From NCBI GenBank assembly GCA_045638265.1, contig JAZUBA010000006.1, positions 1 to 17,084 on the forward strand: a DNA stretch of 17,084 bases, written 5' to 3'. The DNA comes from RGIG4140 sp045638265 (lineage in GTDB: Bacteria; Pseudomonadota; Alphaproteobacteria; CAAHEQ01; UBA3637). Below, one piece after another: positions 1-8,190 of this stretch (the stretch's first letter is position 1; each line of letters opens with the position of its first letter). Below the pieces are notes generated by a model. It did no database searches and was not told where the DNA came from. It was given only the letters and a program-made list of their open reading frames with translations. The translations under genes were made by a program, and so were the position numbers.

Positions 1-1
1 G

Positions 2-2218
2 ACATGTCGTGATGCCTGTGTCGGAACAGACAAGCCATTCTGTATGCGAGCAAGTGGTATATGTGTAGAATGTAAAATAAATGAAGATTGTCAACACAAG
101 GGACGTGGTTGGATTTGTGATGAATCAAATAACACTTGTACGGAATTAAAAAAGACATGCCCTGAAGGAACATTCCGCAGTCAAAACGGAGCGTGTATCA
201 GTTGTGATGACGGAAGTAATTTCTTTGTGTTAAAAGACGGGCAAGGGTTCCCTGATACGAGTGATGAGGTAGACGGTTATACGATGTGCGGAGAATGTGA
301 AGGAGCGGGAACAAAACGTTGGCGTGGTGCATTAACAGATGATCCAACCAAAGGGTATTGTTCCTTTATGTGCACTGAGGGGTACAGTTTTCAAACTATA
401 TCCAAGGGCTGTATTTCTTGTAGCGATATGAACCCTCAATATATATCAAATGAAACCGTCTCAAAAAATCAATGCTTGGCATGTGAAGGGCATGAATGGT
501 ATACTGAATATTGGATTAATTGGAATGGCGGTATTTCTTGTCAACCCAAAGTAGAATGTGCTAATGATGAATTTATATATAAAGCAGATCAAAACTATTG
601 GGGTTGTGCCAAGTGTTCTTCCAGTAGAAATAATAGTGTATATATGGGATATATGTCGCAAGGGAATAATTCATCATCTGATACAAGTTTTTATAGTATC
701 CGAAATGCACAATGTAATGCATGTCCTGAATATGACAAAAACGGCAATTATTCTGCCCGATATACAATCGGAGGTGCGCAAAGTCATTGTTTCCCTGTCT
801 GTGAACAACCAACAAACGCAGATGAACAAATAGCAATCTGCAAAGCAAATCCAAAAGATGAAAGATGTACACGTAAATGGCAAAATTCAAGTGGTAATTG
901 TTTGTCATGTGATGCATTAGAAAACTCAAATGGTTCAAATATTAATAATTCTATATTGATTTCAAATTTAGGAATGGTACCTGAACAATTAATTGCTTTA
1001 TGTGAAAATTGTGGACGTGTGCGTTCTGGTAATTTTTGTGTTTTGCCTCAAACAAAAGATGATTGTGGAAAAGGAAAATTTTTAGGAGAAGATGGATATT
1101 GTCATAAATGTACAGAAAATACAGGTGTCAGAATTACATCAGACGAAGAATCCGGTTGTACAGAAAATTGTAAAGATGAAACAGCTTCCGGTACAGTTGC
1201 TGGTACTCGTTGGTCTTTTACAAATCAAGATAAAATTTTAATGTGTGCTCCAAATTGTATAACAGGGTATGGAACCTCAACATATTCTGGAAATTGTGCT
1301 GATTGTAATGCATTGGCTGGATTTGCTATTAACATTGCTCTAGAAGACAAATGTAAAGAACAATGTCCTAACAGAGAGGGATATAGAGCGCATAATAACC
1401 ATTGCTCACTAAAAAAATGTCCTGATACAGCAACACAAAAATATTATAAGACTCGTGTAGGATCATGTGTTAGTTGTACACGAAATAATAATGGAGATGA
1501 TGATTATCAAGGTGGGACACAGGGGGCTATTGAAGGACAAGATTTATGCCATGCATGTGGAACACGGATGATTGTAAAACGTTCATCAGGTTCAGAAATG
1601 TGTTGGTTGGTTAATCCCGGAACAAGTGGTATTTGTAATAGTGTTGGTAATGAAAATTACGAAAAAGCAAATTTAACAAATGAATTAAAATCAAAAGCTA
1701 CACCTTATATAAATGGTAGCAAAGATGGAACATATTTCCGTTCCGATGACGGTTATTGTCGTTCTTGTGATATAGAAGCTTCGTATAATGCAACAAAAGA
1801 ACAATGTGCATCATGTAAAAACAGACGCTGGGAAAATAATAAATGTTTAAAAGGCTTGTGTGAAGAAGGCAAACAATTTTTAAATACAAGTGCCACTTGT
1901 GTTGCATGCACACAGAAAAATGTTGCAATTAATCCAGATGTTACAAATTTATGTAGCAGTTGTGAAAATAGACGTGTCATGACAACCGGCTTTGAAGAAC
2001 AAGACAATTTGACTGGTAAATGTGTTGAAGATTGTCCGTCGGGTATGTGGCAAGATAAAGACGGTAAATGTTATTTCTGCGAAGAAGCCAGTACAAAAGA
2101 AATCGGAACAGATGAAGTTTCTAAAAATATGTGTCAGACTGTTTGCGGTCGAACCATAGAAGTAATTAAAAATGCTGATTCCGAAATCACTGGTTACAAG
2201 TGTGCTTTATCTTCATAG
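2..2218 (+). CDS. Cysteine-rich modular surface protein, 3' part (5' end outside window)
   Basis: The frame is open from base 2, so the gene starts upstream and the first internal ATG (44) is not taken as its start. The visible 738 residues contain about 70 cysteines. They form a repeated module: an aromatic or turn segment ending in GxCxxC (for example NGACISC, DGYCHKC, DGYCRSC, DGKCYFC), 20-40 polar residues, then xCxxC followed by a basic/aromatic stretch (QCASCKNRRW, LCSSCENRR). I count about 11 GxCxxC-type doublets. The C-terminus ends on the last such module (GYKCALSS) with no membrane helix, sorting signal or GPI-like tail. The gene ends with tandem in-frame stops, TAG then TGA. The pattern resembles extracellular, disulfide-bonded repeat proteins. 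Its first 65 or so residues align with the end of the gene starting at 16264, so I infer a similar pilin-like N-terminus upstream. Function unknown; a surface or adhesin role is inference only. Confidence 0.85.
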   Translation, partial: TCRDACVGTDKPFCMRASGICVECKINEDCQHKGRGWICDESNNTCTELKKTCPEGTFRSQNGACISCDDGSNFFVLKDGQGFPDTSDEVDGYTMCGECEGAGTKRWRGALTDDPTKGYCSFMCTEGYSFQTISKGCISCSDMNPQYISNETVSKNQCLACEGHEWYTEYWINWNGGISCQPKVECANDEFIYKADQNYWGCAKCSSSRNNSVYMGYMSQGNNSSSDTSFYSIRNAQCNACPEYDKNGNYSARYTIGGAQSHCFPVCEQPTNADEQIAICKANPKDERCTRKWQNSSGNCLSCDALENSNGSNINNSILISNLGMVPEQLIALCENCGRVRSGNFCVLPQTKDDCGKGKFLGEDGYCHKCTENTGVRITSDEESGCTENCKDETASGTVAGTRWSFTNQDKILMCAPNCITGYGTSTYSGNCADCNALAGFAINIALEDKCKEQCPNREGYRAHNNHCSLKKCPDTATQKYYKTRVGSCVSCTRNNNGDDDYQGGTQGAIEGQDLCHACGTRMIVKRSSGSEMCWLVNPGTSGICNSVGNENYEKANLTNELKSKATPYINGSKDGTYFRSDDGYCRSCDIEASYNATKEQCASCKNRRWENNKCLKGLCEEGKQFLNTSATCVACTQKNVAINPDVTNLCSSCENRRVMTTGFEEQDNLTGKCVEDCPSGMWQDKDGKCYFCEEASTKEIGTDEVSKNMCQTVCGRTIEVIKNADSEITGYKCALSS

Positions 2219-2236
2219 TGACATAGTCTACATCAT

Positions 2237-2271
2237 AAAAAATCGGTTGACATTTGTCAGCCGATTTTTTT
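2237..2271. terminator. Bidirectional hairpin terminator between the Cys-rich gene and rpoD
   Basis: The inverted repeat has arms AATCGGTTGAC and GTCAGCCGATT around a 4-nt loop (ATTT) and contains one G-T pair. It is flanked by A-runs on the left and T-runs on the right, so it gives a hairpin plus U-tract on both strands. It lies 18 bp after the stop of the left gene and can also serve the convergent rpoD transcript. Confidence 0.85.
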
Positions 2272-2284
2272 ATCCACATAAAAC

Positions 2285-2319
2285 ACCCCTGAAAAAATTC
2301 AACTTTCAGGGGTTTTTTT
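2285..2319 (+). terminator. Second hairpin with T7 tail, between convergent genes
   Basis: The stem is CCCCTGAAA / TTTCAGGGG (9 bp) with a 9-nt loop, followed by seven T on the plus strand. On the minus strand the U-tract after the stem is broken (TGTTTT), so it suits plus-strand transcripts best, backing up the hairpin at 2237-2271. It lies 18 bp from the rpoD stop and could still form at the 3' end of rpoD mRNA. Confidence 0.75.
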
Positions 2320-2336
2320 GTATCTCATCAATTTTA

Positions 2337-4478
2337 TCAACTATCTTCTAAGAAACTGCGTAATTTACGAGAACGAGTCGGATGCTTTAATTTACGTAAG
2401 GCTTTTGCTTCAATTTGACGAATACGTTCACGTGTAACGGCAAATTGTAAACCCACTTCTTCTAATGTGTGATCTGAGTTCATACCAATACCGAAACGCA
2501 TACGTAAAACACGTTCTTCACGAGGTGAAAGTGTAGATAAAACAGCTGTGCATGATTGACGTAAGTTTGTTTGAATAGCAGCTTCTAACGGTTGAATGGT
2601 GTTTTTGTCTTCAATGAAATCCCCTAAATGCGAATCTTCTTCATCACCGACAGGTGTTTCTAATGAAATCGGTTCTTTAGCAATTTTAAGGACTTTTTTG
2701 ATTTTTTCAACCGATAAATTAATGCGTGGTGCCAATTCTTCCGGAGTCGGTTCATGCCCTGTTTCTAACAACATTTGACGCCCTGTTTTGAGCATTTTGT
2801 TGATTGTTTCAATCATATGAACAGGAATACGAATGGTGCGAGCTTGGTCTGCAATCGCCCGGGTAATGGATTGACGAATCCACCATGTCGCATATGTGGA
2901 AAATTTATAACCCCGTTGATATTCGAACTTGTCAACAGCCTTCATCAAACCGATGTTGCCTTCTTGAATTAAATCCAAGAATTGTAAACCACGATTGGTG
3001 TATTTTTTAGAAATAGAGATAACCAAACGTAAGTTGGCTTCAATCATTTCTTGTTTGGCTTTATTTGTTTCCTGACGACCTTTTTTAACCGTTGTAACCA
3101 AACGACGATATTCTGAAATCGGCATTTTGACTTCTTCTACAATCCCTTGAATGGCTCCACGGATTTCTTTGATTTCTTCTTCGTGATTGGTAACAAATGT
3201 CTTCCAAGTTTTTGAAGGTTGTTTGGCTGCTTTTTGAATCCATTTCGGATCTGTTTCACTATTTTGATAAAAATCTAAAAAGTCTTCACGGGAAATTTTA
3301 GATGCCAAAGCCAATCGGAGCAACCGTCCTTCTAAAACAATTAAGCGTTGATTGACTTCATTAATTTCATCAATTAATTCTTCAATACGATTAGGATTCA
3401 TATGAATATTGCTTAATTTTTGTGTTAAAGCTGATTTCAATTCAAAATATTTTTTCTCAATCGTTTTCGGAACGGATTTGTTTTCTAAAACATAAATCAT
3501 ACGTTCTTGTTGTATTTTTTCAAAAATCTTATGTTCGGCTTCAATTTCTCTGAATGAAACTAAAATTTGAGGTAATAACGTTTCTTCCATTTGACCGATG
3601 GATAATGAATTATCTTCATATTCGTCTTCATCATCATCAAATGAGGATGAGCGAGAAGTTTCTTCAATCGGTTCAATATCATCTTCAAAATCTTTTAAAT
3701 CTTCATCATCGTATTCTTCATCAGGCAGATTTTTATCATTCAATTCAATTTCATCGTCTGAATTGCCATAATCATTGTCATCCTGTGCAAAAGACTCTTT
3801 TTGATTTGTTTCTTTTAATGTTTTTTGAAAAATAGTATTGGCTTTTTCAAGTTCTGCTAATTCAATGCTGGCACTTTTTTGTATCCGTTCAGCCGTTTCT
3901 AATTGCGTTTTGTTTGGATTTGATTCGAAAGTTGTTTCCAAATCAATCACTTCACGCAAAAAGATTTCTCCGTCGTTTAATTGCTGATTCCATTTTTTTA
4001 AGGCTTTAATTGTTAAAGCACTTTCGGATAATCCGCTCATCATAACGTGCATACCGGCACTGATACGTTTTGCAATGGCAATTTCACCTTCACGGGAAAG
4101 TAATTCAACCGCCCCCATTTCACGCAAATACATCCGAACAGGATCATTTACACGACTGCTTGGATCAATATCAGTTGCTTGTTCTTCATCTTGTGTTAAA
4201 GACAAGCTTTTTCCGGATGATAAACTTTCAGTTAAGTCAGTAATATCTTCCGCACCGTCAACAATATTAATACCCATATCCGTAAAAGAAGATAAAATTA
4301 ATTCAAAAGTTTCTTCATTTTGCGATTCAGCCGGCATACATTTGCGTAATTCTGCCATGGAAAGGAAGCCTCGTTCTTTTCCTTTTTCAATTAATTTTTT
4401 CATGGACGCCTTTGATTCCGCCGCGGATGGATTTGAACGATTCCGAGGCATTTCATTTTCAAACGAGTAAGCTGTCAT
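2337..4478 (-). CDS. rpoD: RNA polymerase primary sigma factor RpoD (sigma-70)
   Basis: This is the 713-aa housekeeping sigma factor that directs RNA polymerase to -10/-35 promoters. Region 1.1 lies at about residues 25-85. Region 1.2 is at 112-140 (DPVRMYLREMG). The long non-conserved region includes a strongly acidic stretch at 233-290 (30 of 58 residues Asp/Glu). Regions 2.1-2.4 are at about 480-555 (NLRLVISISKKY, GLQFLDLIQEGNIGLMKAV, YKFSTYATWWIRQ). Region 3 is at about 556-630. Region 4 is at 650-713, with the -35-binding helix TLEEVGLQFAVTRERIRQIE at 671-690. The length is normal for a proteobacterial RpoD. The chosen ATG is preceded by an AGGTG ribosome site about 7-8 nt upstream. The gene lies 84 bp downstream of dnaG in the same direction and has its own consensus promoter in that gap, so it can be expressed both with and without dnaG. 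Confidence 0.98.
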   Translation of the reverse strand: MTAYSFENEMPRNRSNPSAAESKASMKKLIEKGKERGFLSMAELRKCMPAESQNEETFELILSSFTDMGINIVDGAEDITDLTESLSSGKSLSLTQDEEQATDIDPSSRVNDPVRMYLREMGAVELLSREGEIAIAKRISAGMHVMMSGLSESALTIKALKKWNQQLNDGEIFLREVIDLETTFESNPNKTQLETAERIQKSASIELAELEKANTIFQKTLKETNQKESFAQDDNDYGNSDDEIELNDKNLPDEEYDDEDLKDFEDDIEPIEETSRSSSFDDDEDEYEDNSLSIGQMEETLLPQILVSFREIEAEHKIFEKIQQERMIYVLENKSVPKTIEKKYFELKSALTQKLSNIHMNPNRIEELIDEINEVNQRLIVLEGRLLRLALASKISREDFLDFYQNSETDPKWIQKAAKQPSKTWKTFVTNHEEEIKEIRGAIQGIVEEVKMPISEYRRLVTTVKKGRQETNKAKQEMIEANLRLVISISKKYTNRGLQFLDLIQEGNIGLMKAVDKFEYQRGYKFSTYATWWIRQSITRAIADQARTIRIPVHMIETINKMLKTGRQMLLETGHEPTPEELAPRINLSVEKIKKVLKIAKEPISLETPVGDEEDSHLGDFIEDKNTIQPLEAAIQTNLRQSCTAVLSTLSPREERVLRMRFGIGMNSDHTLEEVGLQFAVTRERIRQIEAKALRKLKHPTRSRKLRSFLEDS

Positions 4479-4528
4479 GTATATACACCTGTTCTAGAAA
4501 AGATGGAAAAAAATTTAAAATTGATATT

Positions 4529-4557
4529 ATTATATATATTTTTTTTAAAAATGTCAA
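4529..4557 (-). promoter_or_regulatory. Consensus sigma-70 promoter of rpoD
   Basis: Read on the minus strand, TTGACA (4557-4552) and TATAAT (4534-4529) are both perfect consensus hexamers separated by exactly 17 bp. The spacer is pure A/T (T5-A8-TATA), which should also favour melting and curvature. The -35 box begins 5 bp after the dnaG stop codon. The predicted transcription start is near 4522, giving a leader of about 45 nt before the rpoD ATG. Confidence 0.9.
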
Positions 4558-4562
4558 TCATT

Positions 4563-6311
4563 TTATTCAACAGAAGCAAGTTTTTCTATTTCCTGTTTCA
4601 ACAATGTTATTTCTTCCCACAATTCAGGGGTTTGATTTTGAGCAAATTCTTTTAGTTTTTCAAGTTTTTCATTATTTAATGATTGCAAACGCATGGTTTG
4701 TATCCATTTATCTAATTCACGGATAACTTCCGGCTCTGTTCGTCCGGATTTTTGTAACATTTCAATTTCAGGCGGTAAAAATGATTCGTTTTGTTCAGCC
4801 AGAATGTTTTTAATTTCTTCAGATGAAATGTCCGGATTTTGAATAAGTAAATCAATGATTTGAGTTAATAATGCCTGCGTTTGTTTTTCCTGAATTTGTA
4901 TGTCGGCTAAATTTTCAATTATGTTTTGCGCTACTTGTGGGTAACAAATGAGATAAGCCAATAGCATCCGACCTTCCGCCAAACCGGCCGTCGGCTTTGA
5001 AATAGATTGTGCGTTTGAAAATGAAGCAATGCCTTTTTGATTCTTTTTTTGGCGTTCTAATTTCCAAAGTTGATTTTTTAAATCTTTTAAATAATAATTA
5101 CGCACCTTTTCATTTTGGATTTTTTCAATTAATTCTGTTGCATCGTTTTCTAATTTTGCCCGTCTTTCCGGTGTGTCAAGCGAGCGGTTTTCAATCAAAC
5201 TGTTCCACAGTGTCCAAGCCAGTGTTTTAGCACCTGTTAACGCATCTTGAAATGCCTGTGGGGATTTTTTGCGAATCATATCATCCGGATCAAATCCGTC
5301 CGGTAAAAAGGCAAATTGTAATGATTTACCGGCCGTTAAAATCGGAATGGCACGATTCATGGCTCTTAATGAAGCTTTTCGTCCGGCGCCGTCTCCGTCA
5401 AAACAAATAATCGGTTCATCGCAAGATTGCCATAATAAACGTAACTGATTTTCGGTAAATGCCGTTCCTAACGGGGCAACGGCATTTGTAAAACCGGCAC
5501 TATGTAAGGCAATCACATCCATATACCCTTCTACAACAACGGCACGATTTTGTTTTCGTATGCTGTCAATAGCTTGTGGTAAGGCGTATAACTGTTCACC
5601 TTTATGAAACAAAGTTGTTTCCGGTGAGTTTAAATATTTCGGTTCCCCTTTTTCCAATAATCTTCCGCCAAAAGCAATCACTTGTTTTCGTCGGTTTAAG
5701 ATGGGAAACATCACACGATCATAAAAATAATCGTGTCGGGTTTTGCGTTCTGTATTTTCGGCAATTAATCCCAATGATACAGCCATTTTTATGGAAAACC
5801 CTTTTTCGGTTAAACGGGTAAGTAAACCTGAACCGCGTGGGGCATAACCTAATCTGAATTGTTTGGCAACTTGTGCCGTTATTCCTCGTTTTTGTAAGTA
5901 TTGACGGGCAACGGCTCCTTTTTCACCAAAAAGATGTTCCTGAAAATACAGGCAGGCTTCTTCCATTAACGCCAATTCGTTTTTTAATGATTGTTGTTTT
6001 TGAGAGTCTTCTGTTGATAATTTCGGCATACTTAAACCGGCCATGTGGGCTAAATATTCAACAGCTTCTAAAAAAGGCATTTTTTCGGCATCTGTTAAAT
6101 ATCGGACAATATCGCCATGCGCCCCACATCCGAAACAATGATAAAATCCTTTATCATCATTAATGGTAAAAGAGGGCGTTTTTTCATGGTGAAAAGGACA
6201 TAAACCCATATATTCACGCCCTCTCTTCGTTAATTTGACTTTTCGTCCAATCAGTTGAGAGAGCGTGATACGTTCGCGTAATTCTTCTAAAAAACGAGGC
6301 GGAAAAGCCAT
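4563..6311 (-). CDS. dnaG: DNA primase DnaG
   Basis: This is the primase that makes RNA primers on single-stranded DNA for replication, working with DnaB helicase. It has 582 aa, the usual length (E. coli 581). The N-terminal CHC2 zinc finger uses C38, H41, C59 and C62 (CPFHHEKTPSF ... FYHCFGCGAHGD). The catalytic core has the conserved YDRVMFPI (197-204), FGGR and KYLNSPET segments. The TOPRIM domain starts at about 256 with the catalytic E261 (VVVEGYMD) and the metal-binding DGDGAG at 305-310. The C-terminal third (about 430-582) is diverged and helical, as expected for the DnaB-interacting domain. The gene starts 2 bp after the yqeY stop, so the two are translated from one message, and the rpoD promoter begins just past its stop codon. 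Confidence 0.98.
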   Translation of the reverse strand: MAFPPRFLEELRERITLSQLIGRKVKLTKRGREYMGLCPFHHEKTPSFTINDDKGFYHCFGCGAHGDIVRYLTDAEKMPFLEAVEYLAHMAGLSMPKLSTEDSQKQQSLKNELALMEEACLYFQEHLFGEKGAVARQYLQKRGITAQVAKQFRLGYAPRGSGLLTRLTEKGFSIKMAVSLGLIAENTERKTRHDYFYDRVMFPILNRRKQVIAFGGRLLEKGEPKYLNSPETTLFHKGEQLYALPQAIDSIRKQNRAVVVEGYMDVIALHSAGFTNAVAPLGTAFTENQLRLLWQSCDEPIICFDGDGAGRKASLRAMNRAIPILTAGKSLQFAFLPDGFDPDDMIRKKSPQAFQDALTGAKTLAWTLWNSLIENRSLDTPERRAKLENDATELIEKIQNEKVRNYYLKDLKNQLWKLERQKKNQKGIASFSNAQSISKPTAGLAEGRMLLAYLICYPQVAQNIIENLADIQIQEKQTQALLTQIIDLLIQNPDISSEEIKNILAEQNESFLPPEIEMLQKSGRTEPEVIRELDKWIQTMRLQSLNNEKLEKLKEFAQNQTPELWEEITLLKQEIEKLASVE

Positions 6312-6313
6312 TT

Positions 6314-6769
6314 TTATGCCAACAAGCCTTTAATTAAACCGGAAGCGATTGAGAAATCCATTTGACCGGCATATTTGGCTTTTAAAGCACCCATAACTTT
6401 ACCCATATCTTTAATAGAGGATGCACCAATTTCTTGAATAACGGCTTCAATAGCTTGTTTTGTTTCTTCTTCACTCATTTGTTGCGGCAAGAAAGCAGAA
6501 ATAATGTCAATTTCAGCTTGTTCGGAAGCAACTAAATCTTCACGACCGCCTTGTTTGTACATTTCAATACTTTCCTTGCGTTGTTTAACCATGCTTTGTA
6601 ATAAAGACAAAATGGCAGTATCGTCAATACCATCCGTAATCCCTTTGGGACGGGCTTCAATATCTTTATCTTTAATGGCGGCATTAATTAAACGAATGGT
6701 AGCCGTTTTCTTTTCATTTTTTGTTTTTAAGGCATCAACAAGTGCTTTTTTTAATTCTTCACGAATCAT
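6314..6769 (-). CDS. yqeY: GatB/YqeY domain protein
   Basis: This 151-aa protein has the typical YqeY length. Conserved segments are the N-terminal helix with TATIRLINAAIKDKDIEAR, the central MVKQRKESIEMYKQGGREDL, and the C-terminal IKDMGKVMGALKAKYAGQMD. YqeY-like proteins share a helical domain with the tail of the GatB/GatE amidotransferase subunits, which binds tRNA. Alone, their role is not settled, possibly aminoacyl-tRNA related. The gene is first in a yqeY-dnaG-rpoD set, an order common in alphaproteobacteria. The start is supported by a GGAG ribosome site about 7 nt upstream. The spacing of 2 bp to dnaG shows tight operon coupling. Confidence 0.95.
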   Translation of the reverse strand: MIREELKKALVDALKTKNEKKTATIRLINAAIKDKDIEARPKGITDGIDDTAILSLLQSMVKQRKESIEMYKQGGREDLVASEQAEIDIISAFLPQQMSEEETKQAIEAVIQEIGASSIKDMGKVMGALKAKYAGQMDFSIASGLIKGLLA

Positions 6770-6810
6770 TTTTTTTCTCCATTTTCTATATATTAAACAA
6801 ATCTGGTTAC

Positions 6811-6839
6811 AACATAAAACAATCCCATTCAGAAATCAA
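6811..6839 (-). promoter_or_regulatory. Candidate promoter for yqeY-dnaG-rpoD
   Basis: In the 111-bp gap upstream of yqeY, the minus strand offers TTGATT (6839-6834) and TATGTT (6816-6811) with a 17-bp spacer, each matching 4 of 6 consensus positions. A second weaker possibility is TTGTAA (6812-6807) with TATAGA (6790-6785), spacer 16. No convincing terminator is present between the upstream 281-aa gene and yqeY, so read-through from the suf operon cannot be excluded. Confidence 0.3.
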
Positions 6840-6880
6840 GTAGTTTTTAACGGTTTTCTAAAAAAACAAAATTTATTCTG

Positions 6881-7726
6881 TTATTCTCTCTGTTTGGATT
6901 GTGTATGATTATTGGGAAGCGTTTTTGACGGTTGGGTTGCTACTTTTCTCGGTGTTTTTTGTTCAGTGTTATCTTTGTGGATTTGTGCTGGTATGTTTTC
7001 AGGCGGAAACAGTTGTTTTTCAGCAAAACGAACACCCGCTAAAACGCCTTTTAAAGCACACCATGTAACGGTCATATGTAAAGCAAACGCAAGAAACGGA
7101 TGTTTTTCATATAATTTTCCAATAGGCGTATAGTGTTTGTATTCTGTATTTTGAAATTGAGGCGTTACATAATAGTGAGTATCATCAAACAAATGAATTT
7201 TTTTACAATCCAAAGCATAAGGTAATACATTACCTTTCTTGTCATATAAAGTTTGTCCCTTTTTATCCGTAACGCAGATATAAGGGCTTTTGTGATACAA
7301 TCTGAACGGAGTATTATATTTGCCGGCCAATGTATAAGAATACCCTTGTGCAAATGTTACTCCTTTTTTTGTTTGAAAGGTATAATCATTTGTGTCAGCG
7401 TTTTTTGTAATGATAAAATGACGTGTTTTTAGAATGGGATAGACATCCGTATTGATATAATATTTTTTTGTAGCACTTCGTTTAGGTGTTACATTATACG
7501 AACCGTTTTCCATCACTTCAGCACACCATACGTTCTGTGCATCAGGTAAAGGTTGTCCTTTTGCATCAAAAAGTGTTTCGCCTGTTTCTGTTTTTTGTTT
7601 AAAAATCGGGACTTTTCCGTATGTTACAATCCGTACGGTATCAGGTGAATCACACAAGATTTCACCTGTTTTGCTATAAACAATTTTTTCATCGTCCGAT
7701 AAATTGAAGTGTGTATCTTTTTTCAT
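6881..7726 (-). CDS. Hypothetical protein with internal repeat and one C-terminal membrane segment
   Basis: I do not recognise this 281-aa family. Two copies of a motif stand about 108 residues apart: GETLFDAKGQPLPDA (49-63) and GQTLYDKKGNVLPYA (157-171). Each is followed by a similar tail (NGSYNVTP ... DVYP and DTHYYVTP ... LYEKHP). A third, weaker copy starts at about residue 14 (KIVYSKTGEIL). This points to a duplicated beta-rich unit of about 100 residues rich in Tyr, Lys and Thr. Residues about 210-234 are hydrophobic (FLAFALHMTVTWCALKGVLAG), a probable single membrane helix. A Lys/Gln/Thr-rich, probably disordered tail follows (250-281). There is no signal peptide. The gene lies 20 bp downstream of sufT in the same direction, so it may be the last gene of the suf transcript. 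Its ribosome site is weak. A link to Fe-S assembly rests on position only. Confidence 0.75.
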   Translation of the reverse strand: MKKDTHFNLSDDEKIVYSKTGEILCDSPDTVRIVTYGKVPIFKQKTETGETLFDAKGQPLPDAQNVWCAEVMENGSYNVTPKRSATKKYYINTDVYPILKTRHFIITKNADTNDYTFQTKKGVTFAQGYSYTLAGKYNTPFRLYHKSPYICVTDKKGQTLYDKKGNVLPYALDCKKIHLFDDTHYYVTPQFQNTEYKHYTPIGKLYEKHPFLAFALHMTVTWCALKGVLAGVRFAEKQLFPPENIPAQIHKDNTEQKTPRKVATQPSKTLPNNHTQSKQRE

Positions 7727-7746
7727 TTTCAGTCAGTTATAATTTT

Positions 7747-8178
7747 TTAAAAACCCATCAATAATTTAATTTCATCAGATAATCGGTCTATTGTCCAAGG
7801 CGGGTCAAATGTGAGTTCCACCGTAACCTGTCCGACACCTTGTACAGAGGAAACGGCATGTGCAACCATTGTCGGCATATCTCCCGCAATCGGACATGTA
7901 GGAGAGGTAAGAGTCATAATGATTTTTACATCTCCGTTATCTTCTTGAATAATATCGTATATCAAACCCATTTCATAAATGTCAAACATTAATTCAGGAT
8001 CTTGTACGGCTTTTAATGCGGTAATAATAGCTTCTTTATCTGCTTTTTCAATGCCTTCGGCTAACGGTTCCCCAACCGTGGCGGAAAGAGGATAGGTCGG
8101 CTCCGGTAATTCAGGCAGTTCGGGTAAATCTGTCAAATCTGGTAAGTCGGATGATAAATTTTCTGTTGTGTTATCCAT
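7747..8178 (-). CDS. sufT: SufT-like Fe-S assembly protein (MIP18/DUF59 family)
   Basis: This 143-aa protein contains one MIP18/DUF59 domain from about residue 45: the DPE motif at 60-62 (VQDPELMFDIYEMGLIYDI), MTLTSPTCPIAGDMP with the conserved Cys95, and the C-terminal FDPPWTIDRLSDEIK. Family members act in maturation of Fe-S proteins, and SufT is regularly found with the SUF genes. The first 40 residues are an acidic, proline-rich leader with a short Leu-Pro-Asp/Glu repeat (11-27), probably unstructured. The start has an AAGGAA ribosome site. The gene is 12 bp after sufS in the same direction. A PaaD-type role is less likely given the suf neighbours. Confidence 0.92.
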   Translation of the reverse strand: MDNTTENLSSDLPDLTDLPELPELPEPTYPLSATVGEPLAEGIEKADKEAIITALKAVQDPELMFDIYEMGLIYDIIQEDNGDVKIIMTLTSPTCPIAGDMPTMVAHAVSSVQGVGQVTVELTFDPPWTIDRLSDEIKLLMGF

Positions 8179-8190
8179 ATATTTTTCCTT

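Noticed and set aside
44..46. First ATG of the left Cys-rich gene as its real start
   Set aside because: The frame is open to the window edge and the upstream residues (CRDACVGTDKPFC) match the paralog at 16884 onward, so the gene begins outside the window.
3599..3790. Acidic stretch in RpoD (residues 233-290) as a foreign insertion
   Set aside because: Proteobacterial RpoD proteins usually carry a long acidic non-conserved region at this place. The total length of 713 is ordinary.
4075..4470. Open 131-codon frame on the plus strand opposite the rpoD 5' end
   Set aside because: It is an antisense shadow of sigma regions 1.1-1.2, with no domain and no ribosome site.
6504..6908. Open 134-codon frame on the plus strand across yqeY and the gap upstream of it
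   Set aside because: It is mostly antisense to conserved yqeY, and its composition is that of a reversed coding strand.
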